A stretch of DNA of 29,323 nucleotides from a virus. The DNA is taken from the IMG/VR virus record IMGVR_UViG_3300025141_000525, positions 1 through 29,323 of that record; one strand, given 5' to 3'. Shown piece after piece: positions 5,920 through 13,611 of this stretch; position 1 is the first letter of the stretch, and each line of letters starts with the position of its first letter. The position numbers were made by a program, and so were the translations under genes. The notes below the pieces were generated by a model. It had not been told where the DNA came from. It searched no databases and worked only from the letters and a program-made list of their open reading frames with translations.

Positions 5920-8280
5920 ATGACAAACAGTCAAAACCATTATAACACACCACAGCAATTACAAAGCTACGAAGCATTAAAATTTTACCTAGATTGTCTT
6001 TTTCCCGAGAATTCAGGATGGATAGAATTAAGGCCATTTTCTGATCAAGAGGATTTATTTCCTCATAAATATGGAGCGCGGCGCTGGTATCCATCTGTAG
6101 AGGCATTTTTAAAAAAAGCACCTTCTATATTTGAGTATCTAAAGGATAATAGAAATGGTGCATTTATTGGAGTATTACCGCGTATAGAGAGCGGAGTAGG
6201 TAAAAAAGAGCATATCCATACCGGTTATGCTATCTGGAGCGATATAGACGATAAAGACACAGGATCAAGAGCCAATACATTAAAGATGATTGATTCTCTT
6301 TCCCATCCTCCATCCTGTGTGGTGGAGAGCGGTGGAGGATGCCATGTATACTACTGGCTAACAGAGCCAGCAGAAGGATCAGATATAGAGGCAGCCAACA
6401 AACTATTAATTAAGGCCACCAATGGAGATAGAGCAGCATCAGATCGGAGTAGAATTTTACGAGTGCCAAACAGCTATCATTGTAAATCTGATCCAGTACT
6501 GGTATCGTTTAGGCTGCTCAATGATAACAAATATAAATTGGATGATCTGATAAATAGTCTTGGTGGACAGAACCTTTTTAATCTGGAGTTGGAAAAAGAA
6601 AAAAAGAAACATCCAGTAAAAAAGATCTCTCATAGACCAGTACAAGAGATCTCTCCTAGTATTGATGAATTGATGGACAAATACCCACGTATTAAGGCAT
6701 TGTATAATGGCATAGGTAAAGAGAGTGGGGGACAATCGCCGTCTGAATATGACTATGCTTTTGCACGTGAATTGTTATGGTATGGAGCCACAGAGATAGA
6801 TACATGCAACGCTCTACAGAGCAAAATACTAGACGACCAGCGGCAAAAACCACCACACTACATACAGAGGACGGTAGGTAAAGCCGCTGCTGATGTAGAT
6901 CGGAGAAAGGGGAAGGGGAAGCTTAAAATTGTTTCACGGGAAACAATCCCACAGACTCCGCCAGATGTAGCGCCGTTGGCGCTGGAGAGGTATCCAGAGG
7001 ATTACAGCAATAAAATGCTTAGAGGCAGACCGGTATCCACTATGGTTAATCTCCTCCAGCTCTTACGACAAAGAGCAAGCGGATCAGATAAGCAAATACG
7101 CTACAATACTTTTAAAGCACAAATAGAGCTTTATGGATCTAAAATAGAAGGTTGGAAAGAAACAAAGCTGATGGAATCGGTATTTGTGGCAAATCGTCAA
7201 GAATGGGAATCTAAAATGTTTGCTCGTTGTTTGGAGGCTATATCAAGAGAACATCCCTACCACCCAGTACAAGAACATTTAAAGCGCTGTCATAAAAAAT
7301 GGATACAGGATGGTAGAAAGGAGCGTATTTCTGCTGTATTTGAAAAGTACTGTAATACACTTGTAACCTATACAAAATTAATAAAACAAGCTGGTAAAGA
7401 GGTAGAGGTAGAAACATGTAAAAGACTCCTCTTGAAAGAGCTAGCTAGATGCTTCTTTGTTGGTGCTGTGGCTCGTGTATTTGAGGCTGGATGCAAGATG
7501 GAGACTACTTTAATCTTAAAAGGTTTACAGGGTTGCGGAAAAAGTACATTTTTCAAGCTTCTAGCCTCTAATAAAGACTATAAAAGTGTTGGAGAGCTTA
7601 TAAACGATAGTCCAACATGGTTCTGTGATTCTAAAATAGACGTTACAGATGGTAGAGACTCTTTTAGTAAGCTTGTAGGCTGCTGGCTCTATGAATTTGC
7701 AGAATTAGCAGCCACCAGAAAGAAGGAAGCAGAAGCAATAAAAGCCTTTTTATCTAGTGGAATGGACAAATATAGTCCAAAGTACGCAAGATACGATGTA
7801 GAGCAAAAAAGACAGGTTGTATTTTGTGGTACTACAAACGAGCTTGAGATTTTAAGGGATCTAACAGGAAATAGAAGATTCCATGTTTTAGAGGTTGGAA
7901 AAGTAGATCTAGCTGGTCTGCTGGAGGTTAGAGATCTGCTTTGGGGTGAAGCATATCAGATGTATCTAGATAAAAAAGGCTACCACCTATCCAAAGAGCA
8001 CCAGAACGAGCTTAATGCAGCACAGGAGCGATTTAAAGCATCTGATAGCTGGTCTGATGCTTTGGATAAATGGCTGCTTTCTAACAATAATGGAGGCTGC
8101 TACACCACACAGGAGATCTTATCTGGAGCTATTGGTATGGATACAGACAGACAGAACAGAGCTACCTCTATGCGCATGGCTGGTATTCTCTCTTCTACTG
8201 GCTGGACAAAGAGCAGAAAGAAGGAGGGTACTAAAAGAGTATGGAAATGGATACCACCTACAAAAGAAGAGGAGGTATAA
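5920..8280 (+). CDS. Replicative primase-helicase (AEP-like primase fused to VirE/D5-type helicase)
   Basis: A 786-residue protein that should start and unwind phage replication. The N-terminal part has primase-polymerase features: the acidic motif IWSDIDDKD (Asp108, Asp110), SGGGCHVYYWL (137-147) and SRILRVPNSYHCK (177-189), as in archaeo-eukaryotic primases. The C-terminal part is a virulence-associated E type AAA+ domain with Walker A GLQGCGKST (535-543), then WLYEFAEL, FCGTTNE and GNRRFHVLEVG (acidic, polar and arginine motifs). The linker near residue 338 encodes VSRET across a parS-like palindrome. The start ATG at 5920 follows TAGGAG. It is the only replication initiator in the genome, so the phage probably relies on a host polymerase. 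Confidence 0.88.
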   Translation: MTNSQNHYNTPQQLQSYEALKFYLDCLFPENSGWIELRPFSDQEDLFPHKYGARRWYPSVEAFLKKAPSIFEYLKDNRNGAFIGVLPRIESGVGKKEHIHTGYAIWSDIDDKDTGSRANTLKMIDSLSHPPSCVVESGGGCHVYYWLTEPAEGSDIEAANKLLIKATNGDRAASDRSRILRVPNSYHCKSDPVLVSFRLLNDNKYKLDDLINSLGGQNLFNLELEKEKKKHPVKKISHRPVQEISPSIDELMDKYPRIKALYNGIGKESGGQSPSEYDYAFARELLWYGATEIDTCNALQSKILDDQRQKPPHYIQRTVGKAAADVDRRKGKGKLKIVSRETIPQTPPDVAPLALERYPEDYSNKMLRGRPVSTMVNLLQLLRQRASGSDKQIRYNTFKAQIELYGSKIEGWKETKLMESVFVANRQEWESKMFARCLEAISREHPYHPVQEHLKRCHKKWIQDGRKERISAVFEKYCNTLVTYTKLIKQAGKEVEVETCKRLLLKELARCFFVGAVARVFEAGCKMETTLILKGLQGCGKSTFFKLLASNKDYKSVGELINDSPTWFCDSKIDVTDGRDSFSKLVGCWLYEFAELAATRKKEAEAIKAFLSSGMDKYSPKYARYDVEQKRQVVFCGTTNELEILRDLTGNRRFHVLEVGKVDLAGLLEVRDLLWGEAYQMYLDKKGYHLSKEHQNELNAAQERFKASDSWSDALDKWLLSNNNGGCYTTQEILSGAIGMDTDRQNRATSMRMAGILSSTGWTKSRKKEGTKRVWKWIPPTKEEEV
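6930..6945. promoter_or_regulatory. parS-like palindrome inside the primase gene
   Basis: TGTTTCACGGGAAACA differs by one base from TGTTTCACGTGAAACA, the consensus bacterial chromosomal parS site bound by ParB. Symmetry extends outward to 8-bp arms (ATTGTTTC ... GAAACAAT). It lies in the coding linker between the primase and helicase domains. Confidence 0.55.
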
Positions 8281-8282
8281 CA

Positions 8283-9077
8283 ATGCAACCCTTTTTCACT
8301 TATTTTGGAGCCAAATGGCGAAATAGTACAGCTTATCCAGATCCACAATTCGATACTATCATAGAGCCTTTTTGTGGTGCTGCTGGTTATTCTGTACGTA
8401 GATCAAATGGTAGGAATGTAGAGCTATACGATAAATCAGAACACATTATCATGACATGGAATTACCTAATTGGAGCCTCCGAAAAGGAAATTAGGAACCT
8501 ACCAGATATAGAATACGGTACATCTGTAGAGGATGAAAAGTACAAATTGACACAGGAGCAGCAGAATTTTGTAGGCTGGTTTATGAATACTGGAACAGTA
8601 AAACCTTACAAGAAACCGTCTAAATGGTTCGCTCCAGAATCTGCTTTTGATGCTTCTATAATTTGGGGTCAAGTCAGGAGAAATAGAATATCGTCACAAT
8701 TGCGATATATTCGACATTGGAAAGCTACACAGTCCAGTTATGAGGATATACCAAATAAGGAAGCATGCTGGTTTATAGACCCTCCTTATCAAGTACATGG
8801 AAAGCATTACAAGCACAGCAACAAATACATAGATTTTAAGCATCTAGGAGAGTGGTGTAAGGCTCGTAAAGGTCAATACATTGTGTGTGAGGGTATAGAA
8901 GCAGACTGGCTACCATTTGAGGCTCTAGGACGCTTTAAAACCAAATCAGACAAAAAGAAGAAAGACCAGCTAGCTAAAAATGGAGAGTTTAAAGAAATGG
9001 AGTACATTTACACAAATACACCACTTCCAAAGCAGCTTTCTCTACTGGATTTCTGTACCAGCTTAGAGGAGGTGTAG
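8283..9077 (+). CDS. DNA adenine methyltransferase, D12 class (Dam-like)
   Basis: I start at the ATG at 8283, which has GAGGAGG just upstream; a longer frame from 8241 overlaps the primase. The 264-residue product shows FTYFGAKW at the N-terminus, EPFCGAAGYSV (residues 28-38, the S-adenosylmethionine-binding motif I) and IDPPYQ (165-170, the catalytic DPPY). The order motif I before DPPY and the FGAK start define the alpha-group D12 family that makes N6-methyladenine. It probably protects phage DNA from host restriction, often at GATC. It is tightly linked to the primase, so it is expressed early. Confidence 0.9.
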   Translation: MQPFFTYFGAKWRNSTAYPDPQFDTIIEPFCGAAGYSVRRSNGRNVELYDKSEHIIMTWNYLIGASEKEIRNLPDIEYGTSVEDEKYKLTQEQQNFVGWFMNTGTVKPYKKPSKWFAPESAFDASIIWGQVRRNRISSQLRYIRHWKATQSSYEDIPNKEACWFIDPPYQVHGKHYKHSNKYIDFKHLGEWCKARKGQYIVCEGIEADWLPFEALGRFKTKSDKKKKDQLAKNGEFKEMEYIYTNTPLPKQLSLLDFCTSLEEV

Positions 9078-9078
9078 T

Positions 9079-9342
9079 GTGGAGGTATCCGATCACATTA
9101 AAAAGGCTGCTGGTGCTGTGTCTCTTTTTGGAGAGGTGAGAAGCATCCAGATCCTAGGAATACCACATACAGCGCTAAAAGCCTATGCTGGTGAAAACAA
9201 AGAGTATGTGATTTCAGTAATTAGAGGTGTGTGGAGTTGGAGTAGTTGTAGCTGCTCTGGCTACATGTACACAAATTTATGTAAACACATTTACAAAGCA
9301 AATTTATATTTAGACAAAAAAGAAGAGGAAAAAAAACAATGA
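9079..9342 (+). CDS. Small SWIM zinc-finger protein
   Basis: Eighty-seven residues from a GTG start that follows the methylase stop after one base. CSCSGYMYTNLCKH (residues 57-70) is a CxCx8CxH SWIM-type zinc site, which in other proteins binds DNA or partner proteins. A basic C-terminus (KKEEEKKQ) follows. GAGGAGG lies upstream at the methylase 3' end. The stop overlaps the next ATG (ATGA). It sits between a DNA methylase and a PAPS-reductase-like gene, so a nucleic-acid role is reasonable. Confidence 0.75.
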   Translation: MEVSDHIKKAAGAVSLFGEVRSIQILGIPHTALKAYAGENKEYVISVIRGVWSWSSCSCSGYMYTNLCKHIYKANLYLDKKEEEKKQ

Positions 9343-9512
9343 AAATAACAGAAAAACAATGGAATTCATACAGAGATGTACAAGATTCTGGAGTAACAAA
9401 CATGCTAAATTTTAAACTGGTTAGCCAATTAACTGGATTATCCAGATTTCAATTAATGTTTATTATTCGCAATTATGAATCACTCATGAAAAAATATGAA
9501 GGTGAAAAATGA
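9339..9512 (+). CDS. Small conserved-looking phage protein
   Basis: Fifty-seven residues beginning MKITEKQWNSYRDVQDSG and containing VSQLTGLSRFQLMFII, which looks like a small helix-turn-helix (residues about 28-46). It overlaps its upstream and downstream neighbours by 4 bases each (ATGA), strong evidence that it is translated. Similar short proteins are common in phage early operons. Its function is unknown. It may be a partner of the enzyme encoded next. Confidence 0.7.
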   Translation: MKITEKQWNSYRDVQDSGVTNMLNFKLVSQLTGLSRFQLMFIIRNYESLMKKYEGEK

Positions 9513-10372
9513 TAGAATTTCCAGACAAAGGAGAAAAGCTAGTTGTAGGTGTCTCTGGCGGTAAAGATTCGACTGCTGTATGTTTATATTTGCAAAAACT
9601 AGGCTTTACCCCCAACTCATATAAAAGAGTATTTTGTGATACTGGATGGGAAAATGAATCAACGTATAAACACCTCGAGGATTTAGAGAAAATAATTGGT
9701 AAAATCGATAGGATAGAATTTGAGGCTCCCACCAGAGAAGACGATTTAGAATTTATTAACAGCATAGAAAATCAGCTAGGTTTTAAATCTCCAATGATCC
9801 GATTTATTATTTATTATGGTTATTTTCCAAGTGGAAAAAAACGCTGGTGTACCAGTAAATTAAAATTAAAACCACTTGAAAAATATCTAAACGATTTAGA
9901 GTTTATACCTATAAATGTTACCGGTATCCGAAAAGAGGAGGGTAACAAGAGAGCAAAAATGCAGGAGTGGGAATGGGCGGATCACTTTGATTGTTGGAAT
10001 TGGCGACCAATTATCGATTGGTCGGAATCCGATGTAATTAACATTCATAAAGAATTTGGTGTTATTCCGAATCGTCTTTATTTAAAAGAGCAGATGAGTA
10101 GAGTAGGCTGCTGGCCTTGTATCTATGCGCGAAAAAAAGAAATCGCTCAATTGGATAAAAACAGAATCGATATCATTCGCCAACTGGAGAATTATGTAAC
10201 TTCCAAGCATGATAAAAAGGCTACATTTTTCCGATCTGATATCAGAGGCTCCAGAGATCGCTCTATTGATGAGGTGATAGAATGGAGCGCCACCAGTAGA
10301 GGAGGAAACCAATTTGAGTTATTCGATCTACGTCCTCCAACGTGTCGAAAATGGGGTTTATGTGGAGTTTGA
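9509..10372 (+). CDS. PAPS-reductase-like (PP-loop ATP pyrophosphatase) protein
   Basis: A 287-residue protein of the PAPS reductase/DndC-like group. SGGKDS (residues 16-21) is the PP-loop that binds ATP or PAPS; RWCTSKLKLKP (112-122) carries a conserved cysteine; GIRKEE is at 139-144; and Cys201, Cys204 (MSRVGCWPCI), Cys279 and Cys285 (CRKWGLCG) could hold an iron-sulfur cluster or zinc. Cellular relatives reduce sulfate or add sulfur in DNA phosphorothioation. Phage members occur widely without dnd partners, and their substrate is unsettled. No dndDE or sulfurtransferase gene is present here. DNA or nucleotide modification is the natural guess given the methylase upstream. Confidence 0.85.
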   Translation: MIEFPDKGEKLVVGVSGGKDSTAVCLYLQKLGFTPNSYKRVFCDTGWENESTYKHLEDLEKIIGKIDRIEFEAPTREDDLEFINSIENQLGFKSPMIRFIIYYGYFPSGKKRWCTSKLKLKPLEKYLNDLEFIPINVTGIRKEEGNKRAKMQEWEWADHFDCWNWRPIIDWSESDVINIHKEFGVIPNRLYLKEQMSRVGCWPCIYARKKEIAQLDKNRIDIIRQLENYVTSKHDKKATFFRSDIRGSRDRSIDEVIEWSATSRGGNQFELFDLRPPTCRKWGLCGV

Positions 10373-10502
10373 AATAGACTATAGAGAATTACTGTGGCGG
10401 CTCTTAATATCTAAAGATTTAGGAGCCGCTAGATCTAATTCTATAATCGACACATTATCTAATGTGCAGTGTAAATGGCTCTATTTGCTGTTTAAATTTT
10501 GA
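10314..10502 (+). CDS. Small overlapping protein with TTG start
   Basis: Sixty-two residues in the +2 frame, overlapping the last 59 bases of the PAPS-reductase-like gene. The start is TTG at 10314, with a strong AGGAGG at 10300-10305 and an 8-base spacer, which supports it despite the rare codon. The sequence (VLQRVENGVYVEFEIDYREL, later CKWLYLLFKF) is not of a family I know. An intrinsic terminator follows 53 bases later, so this would be the last gene of the early operon. Confidence 0.6.
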   Translation: MSYSIYVLQRVENGVYVEFEIDYRELLWRLLISKDLGAARSNSIIDTLSNVQCKWLYLLFKF

Positions 10503-10554
10503 ACTAAATACAGAAATGTGTAGGTTCATACTGTTTATCTAAAATTTTAAAGAC

Positions 10555-10581
10555 AAAAGCTTCCATATGGAGGCTTTTTTT
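10555..10581 (+). terminator. Intrinsic terminator of the early operon
   Basis: AAAGCTTCC (10556-10564), loop ATAT and GGAGGCTTT (10569-10577), with one G-T wobble, then a run of seven T. A standard Rho-independent terminator after the early genes. Confidence 0.8.
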
Positions 10582-10598
10582 ATTGATTCTGTGTGTGT

Positions 10599-10642
10599 GT
10601 ACCAACCTGTGTACCAACCATGTACCAACCTGTGTACCAACC
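10599..10642 (+). repeat. Four direct GTACCAACC repeats (iteron-like)
   Basis: Copies of GTACCAACC start at 10599, 10611, 10622 and 10634, i.e. every 11-12 bases, close to one DNA turn, so all face the same side of the helix. Three inverted copies lie 135-230 bases downstream. The pattern fits cooperative binding by an initiator or transcription regulator. Confidence 0.85.
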
Positions 10643-10776
10643 TCCACATTAAAAAACGCTACTGGAGGCCGCTGTAATCCCTAATGTACCTATGTACTCT
10701 ATCTTTTTACTAAAACTATTGTCAGGATAATAATAGTAATAAAGTATAGGGTATACAATTAGATCTAGGTTAGGTA

Positions 10777-10874
10777 GGTTGGTACACATACAGTACACAA
10801 CTGCTAAAAACTACACTCTAGGTATCTACAGACAAGATTTTATAAGGTACACAGGTTGGTACATAGGTTGGTAC
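10777..10874 (-). repeat. Three inverted copies of the same 9-mer
   Basis: GGTTGGTAC, the reverse complement of GTACCAACC, lies at 10777-10785, 10854-10862 and 10866-10874; the last two are 12 bases apart. With the upstream four copies they bracket an AT-rich 134-base stretch (10643-10776). The last copy ends 24 bases before a promoter -35 box. Confidence 0.85.
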
Positions 10875-10898
10875 ATTTATATAGATGTAAACTTACTA

Positions 10899-10927
10899 TT
10901 GACACCTATATATAAATACAGTATTCT
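10899..10927 (+). promoter_or_regulatory. Strong sigma70-like promoter
   Basis: TTGACA (10899-10904), exactly 17 bases, then TATTCT (10922-10927). It would drive the two small genes at 10985 and 11246. The inverted iterons immediately upstream suggest activation or repression by the iteron-binding protein. Confidence 0.75.
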
Positions 10928-10984
10928 ATTTGTGTTGCAGAGAATTTATCTGTGTGACACAACCAAACTAAACCAAGAGAAATA

Positions 10985-11209
10985 ATGTACTACACAAAAT
11001 ACTCAAGAAAACATAAAATTGCTTTTACATTTAGCCTTTCCTCTAGTGGCTATGTAAGTGTCGAAATAATCGGCGGATATAATGGAGGAACTAGCAACCG
11101 ACAAATTTGTAATTCTGGCTTGTTTAGAGGAGAGACAATTACAGCAAATAAAAAAACCTTTGAGAAAACTTGTAATCGTTGGTATCGCTCACATTTGAGC
11201 CGAATTTAA
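10985..11209 (+). CDS. Small protein of unknown function
   Basis: Seventy-four residues with a basic N-terminus (MYYTKYSRKHKIAFTFS), a beta-rich middle (SGYVSVEIIGGYNGG) and two cysteines. It is the first reading frame after the 10899 promoter, with a weak AAGAGA ribosome site. I recognise no family. The product could be a middle-phase regulator, but nothing proves it. Confidence 0.5.
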   Translation: MYYTKYSRKHKIAFTFSLSSSGYVSVEIIGGYNGGTSNRQICNSGLFRGETITANKKTFEKTCNRWYRSHLSRI

Positions 11210-11245
11210 ACCAACCAACCAAACCAACTAAAACAGGATAAAACA

Positions 11246-11590
11246 ATGATTAACGAAAGAACAGAAAGACACATAAACAAGCTGGTAAAACTCAATTCTC
11301 TGGTGGATGCTAGAGATCAGAAGATCGTAGATCTAAATGAGGAAGTAGAATCACTCAAAGAAGAGGCTGCTTTACTTCGTAAATACGAAGCTGTATCACA
11401 GCAGCAGCTGGAGAAAGCCAAAGCAGAAAAGGAGGAAATACGATTTAGCCTGTGTGAATATGGAGATCGTATCGTGGAGGCTCGCACTTGTACATGGAAC
11501 CTTTACAATTTCTTAGTTTTAGAACAGTCTAAAGGACTAGATATAGATCTTGATCAAGTGAGAGAGATTATAGAGATACTACACGACTAG
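11246..11590 (+). CDS. Coiled-coil protein of unknown function
   Basis: One hundred and fourteen residues. Residues about 5-70 form a continuous charged coiled coil (IVDLNEEVESLKEEAALLRKY and on), and the C-terminal part is helical and acidic. The start ATG has AGGATA upstream. It shares the promoter at 10899 and ends before a bidirectional terminator. Such proteins often serve as phage assembly or regulatory partners; no specific function can be assigned. Confidence 0.65.
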   Translation: MINERTERHINKLVKLNSLVDARDQKIVDLNEEVESLKEEAALLRKYEAVSQQQLEKAKAEKEEIRFSLCEYGDRIVEARTCTWNLYNFLVLEQSKGLDIDLDQVREIIEILHD

Positions 11591-11610
11591 AGCAAACTCT
11601 AGCTACTCTC

Positions 11611-11640
11611 TAGCCTCCTCTGTGGAGGCTTTACTTTTTT
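11611..11640. terminator. Terminator between converging genes
   Basis: AGCCTCC (11612-11618), loop TCTGT, GGAGGCT (11624-11630), followed by TTACTTTTTT on the plus strand. It ends the 10985-11590 operon, and its hairpin also lies just past the minus-strand gene stop at 11631. Confidence 0.75.
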
Positions 11641-12002
11641 CTGGCTCTGGTTCTGCGCTGTACTCTTTTCTGTGCTGCTTTGGTTGGCTTGACGGTTAGA
11701 GCATCTCTTAATTCCTCTGCAGAGGATACTATTATATCTGCTTCCTGTTTGATCCTTGTACGCTTTGGTATAGATGAGACACCTAAAGCCAGAGTAGCCA
11801 GCCGCGCGGCTCCCTTTGGACTGGTAGAGCCTTCGATCAATCCAACACCATGTAACCTACCAACAGACTCCAAACGTATAGCAACTGCTGTAGCTTGATC
11901 TGTAGCCCATCCAAAGCGGTTTTTAAATACTGGGATTGCTGCTTCTATTCTTTCGTTTGCTGCTCTACCTGTGACTGTGATATCTTGTCTGGTCTTACTC
12001 AT
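11631..12002 (-). CDS. Basic minus-strand protein, probable DNA-binding regulator
   Basis: One hundred and twenty-three residues from the ATG at 12002, which has GAGGTG seven bases upstream; a GTG nine bases earlier overlaps that site and is less likely. The N-terminal half is helical (NERIEAAIPVFKNRFGWATDQATAVAIRLESV), and the C-terminus is strongly basic (KAAQKRVQRRTRARKK), as in nucleic-acid-binding proteins. It is a single gene reading against its neighbours, with a near-palindromic AGGTGTATCTATACCT in its own promoter region. This suggests an autoregulated repressor or a DNA-compacting protein. No family is recognised. Confidence 0.65.
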   Translation of the reverse strand: MSKTRQDITVTGRAANERIEAAIPVFKNRFGWATDQATAVAIRLESVGRLHGVGLIEGSTSPKGAARLATLALGVSSIPKRTRIKQEADIIVSSAEELRDALTVKPTKAAQKRVQRRTRARKK

Positions 12003-12172
12003 CTTGTACACCTCGATGTTTTTATAACTACTATTATATAGGTGTATCTATACCTGTGTGTCAGTTTTTTTAGTTACCCCGTAGGTAACCGACCACCCTC
12101 CTTTCTCGCTAGCCATCTATCAACTACTGGACATGTTATAGTTGATGCTGGACAATAAAAAAGGGATTGGAC
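12003..12172. promoter_or_regulatory. Divergent control region with three dyads
   Basis: A minus-strand TATAAT lies at 12033-12038 with a CTGACA at 12059-12064 (spacing 20, weak). Dyads are AGGTGTATCTATACCT (12040-12055), GTTACC-CCGTA-GGTAAC (12073-12089) and ATCAACTA-12 bases-TAGTTGAT (12119-12146). GGACA occurs three times between 12129 and 12173. The region separates the basic regulator from the packaging and head operon and probably controls both. Confidence 0.45.
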
Positions 12173-12457
12173 ATGCAAGAGGAAGAAAGAGGGAGAGAGT
12201 GGAGAAATCGGAGGAGAGCCAAGTGTAAATCATGTGGAGCCTCTATTATCTGGAGTAAGACCAAAAATGATAAATGGATACCACTGGATTTAGATGTAGA
12301 GAGGAGAGCCATTTATTTTACGCGTAGATTGGTTATGGACTGTTTGATCTCTGGTAAACAGGAGGCAAAATTAGATAGAGTAGAAATCGTACCAACGTAC
12401 TCAATTCATTTTGAAACATGCCCAAATTCAAAGCAGCATAGAGAGACAAATGGATAA
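12173..12457 (+). CDS. Small zinc-binding phage protein
   Basis: Ninety-four residues from the ATG at 12173 (AAAGGGA upstream); a TTG two codons earlier is less likely. CKSCGASIIW near residue 19 and HFETCPNSKQH near the C-terminus give a split Cys-Cys / Cys-His zinc site, an arrangement seen in small phage proteins next to terminase genes. It overlaps the small terminase start by 8 bases and leads the late operon. Its role is unknown. Confidence 0.65.
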   Translation: MQEEERGREWRNRRRAKCKSCGASIIWSKTKNDKWIPLDLDVERRAIYFTRRLVMDCLISGKQEAKLDRVEIVPTYSIHFETCPNSKQHRETNG

Positions 12458-13079
12458 GGCCAGTACCAGAAAAAAATTATCTCCATCTAAAAAATTGGAG
12501 GTCTGGAACGAATACAAAAGAGGCGGCTGCTCTGTTAGATCCTTGGCTGCTAAATATGGCTGCTCTAAATCCACAGTATCCAATATCATAAAAGGAGAGC
12601 GTCCAGAAATTCCAACAGCTTTACCAGATCCTCCAGAGGTTAAGGAGAGTTTGAAACGAGCCAAAATTAACGAGTCTAAAGAGTTGGGGGTAAACAACGA
12701 TAAAAATTTAGATTTGGATGAGCCTGGCATTAACAAAAGAAATAATTTTTTATCAGATCCTTTAGAATTTCGGGAAAAAAAACTAGAGGAGATCGCTATC
12801 GATTTACAGACCAGCCGGATCTCTGGTCGGACGAGTATAATTCCACAGCTACACAGACTCCACCTATCGATACATGATGAGGTTACACAGATGAGAGAAT
12901 CAGGGGAAGGTGTGGAGGATGGTTTAGATCAAGCTGCTTTAGTCGCTACCATAGTTGGTACAATTTCAAAGTTGCCTCCAATGATACGACAAAATATACA
13001 AGATCAAATAGAGGATTTAGAGACAGGTAGAATTATATCATTCCCACAGACACAGATAGAAGATGAAGAAATTGGATAA
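12450..13079 (+). CDS. terS: Terminase small subunit
   Basis: A 209-residue protein starting at the ATG at 12450; an upstream in-frame TTG at 12411 would sit inside the previous gene. KKLEVWNEYKRGGCSVRSLA then AKYGCSKSTVSNIIKGERP (residues about 11-50) is a helix-turn-helix of the resolvase/terS type for recognising the packaging site. A long helical region for oligomerisation follows, then an acidic tail (PQTQIEDEEIG) that could contact the large subunit. The stop overlaps the large terminase start by 17 bases. The order and fold make the call secure even though small terminases diverge fast. Confidence 0.8.
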   Translation: MDKASTRKKLSPSKKLEVWNEYKRGGCSVRSLAAKYGCSKSTVSNIIKGERPEIPTALPDPPEVKESLKRAKINESKELGVNNDKNLDLDEPGINKRNNFLSDPLEFREKKLEEIAIDLQTSRISGRTSIIPQLHRLHLSIHDEVTQMRESGEGVEDGLDQAALVATIVGTISKLPPMIRQNIQDQIEDLETGRIISFPQTQIEDEEIG

Positions 13080-13611
13080 CCTAAAACGAATTTGTAATTC
13101 GGTGCTGGAGTTAGAGGAGAGAGCCTATAAACGTCCTCTAGATTTCGTGTCTTTTTGTCCTCCCCAGCTTCAGTTTTTACGCTGTACAGATAAGTATTTT
13201 ATTTTGAGAGGTGGTAATCAAATTGGCAAGTCATTTGTGGGAAGTGCAGAGGTAATTTATAGAGCCTCCTCACATCCAACAGATAAAAGCAGATCTCTAC
13301 ATCCGTACAAAAAGACACCACCACCACCAATTAGTATTTGGATCGTGTGCCATAGCTGGAGCCAGTCGGTAGAGATGCAAGAGCGAGTCTGGAATCTGGT
13401 AGCAAAAGACGATTTAGAGGATGGTACAGAATATGTATCTGGTAAAGGATTTCGCGGCGCTGGTACTCCAGTAGTACGGTGGAAAAATGGATCAGTAGTA
13501 AAATTTAAAACGACACAGCAAACAGGAGGAGGAAAAGGCACAGTAGCACTGGCGAGCGGTTCAGTTGATTTCGTATTAATCGATGAACCACCGCCGGCTG
13601 CTGTGTGGTGA
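13063..13611 (+). CDS. terL: Terminase large subunit, ATPase half (frame-interrupted)
   Basis: A 182-residue ATPase domain of the DNA packaging motor. Walker A is RGGNQIGKSF (residues 49-58), an adenine-binding QxxF-type motif PPQLQFL lies upstream, and Walker B is VLIDEPPP (171-178) with the catalytic glutamate. The frame ends at TGA (13609-13611) exactly where the conserved stretch after Walker B should continue as VW-SELVAR. The rest of the enzyme lies in the +1 frame. Skipping from TGG (13606-13608) to TGG (13613-13615) would give a normal enzyme of about 497 residues. Confidence 0.85.
   Translation: MKKLDNLKRICNSVLELEERAYKRPLDFVSFCPPQLQFLRCTDKYFILRGGNQIGKSFVGSAEVIYRASSHPTDKSRSLHPYKKTPPPPISIWIVCHSWSQSVEMQERVWNLVAKDDLEDGTEYVSGKGFRGAGTPVVRWKNGSVVKFKTTQQTGGGKGTVALASGSVDFVLIDEPPPAAVW

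Larger units (their letters stand above)
10503..10984. promoter_or_regulatory. Non-coding control region, possible origin
   Basis: A 482-base gap holding the early terminator, seven 9-mer iterons in opposed arrays, AT-rich DNA and a sigma70 promoter. I see no convincing gene in it. The features match both a regulated promoter and an iteron origin of replication, and its place just after the primase operon suits either. Confidence 0.5.

Noticed and set aside
10779-10985. 68-residue reading frame in the iteron region
   Set aside because: Starts at a TTG inside the repeats without a ribosome site, encodes GWYIGWYIY only because of the iterons, and overlaps the promoter.
11209-11228. CCAACC-rich run before the coiled-coil gene as more iterons
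   Set aside because: It lacks the full GTACCAACC unit and the 11-12 base spacing; it may be chance or a decayed copy.
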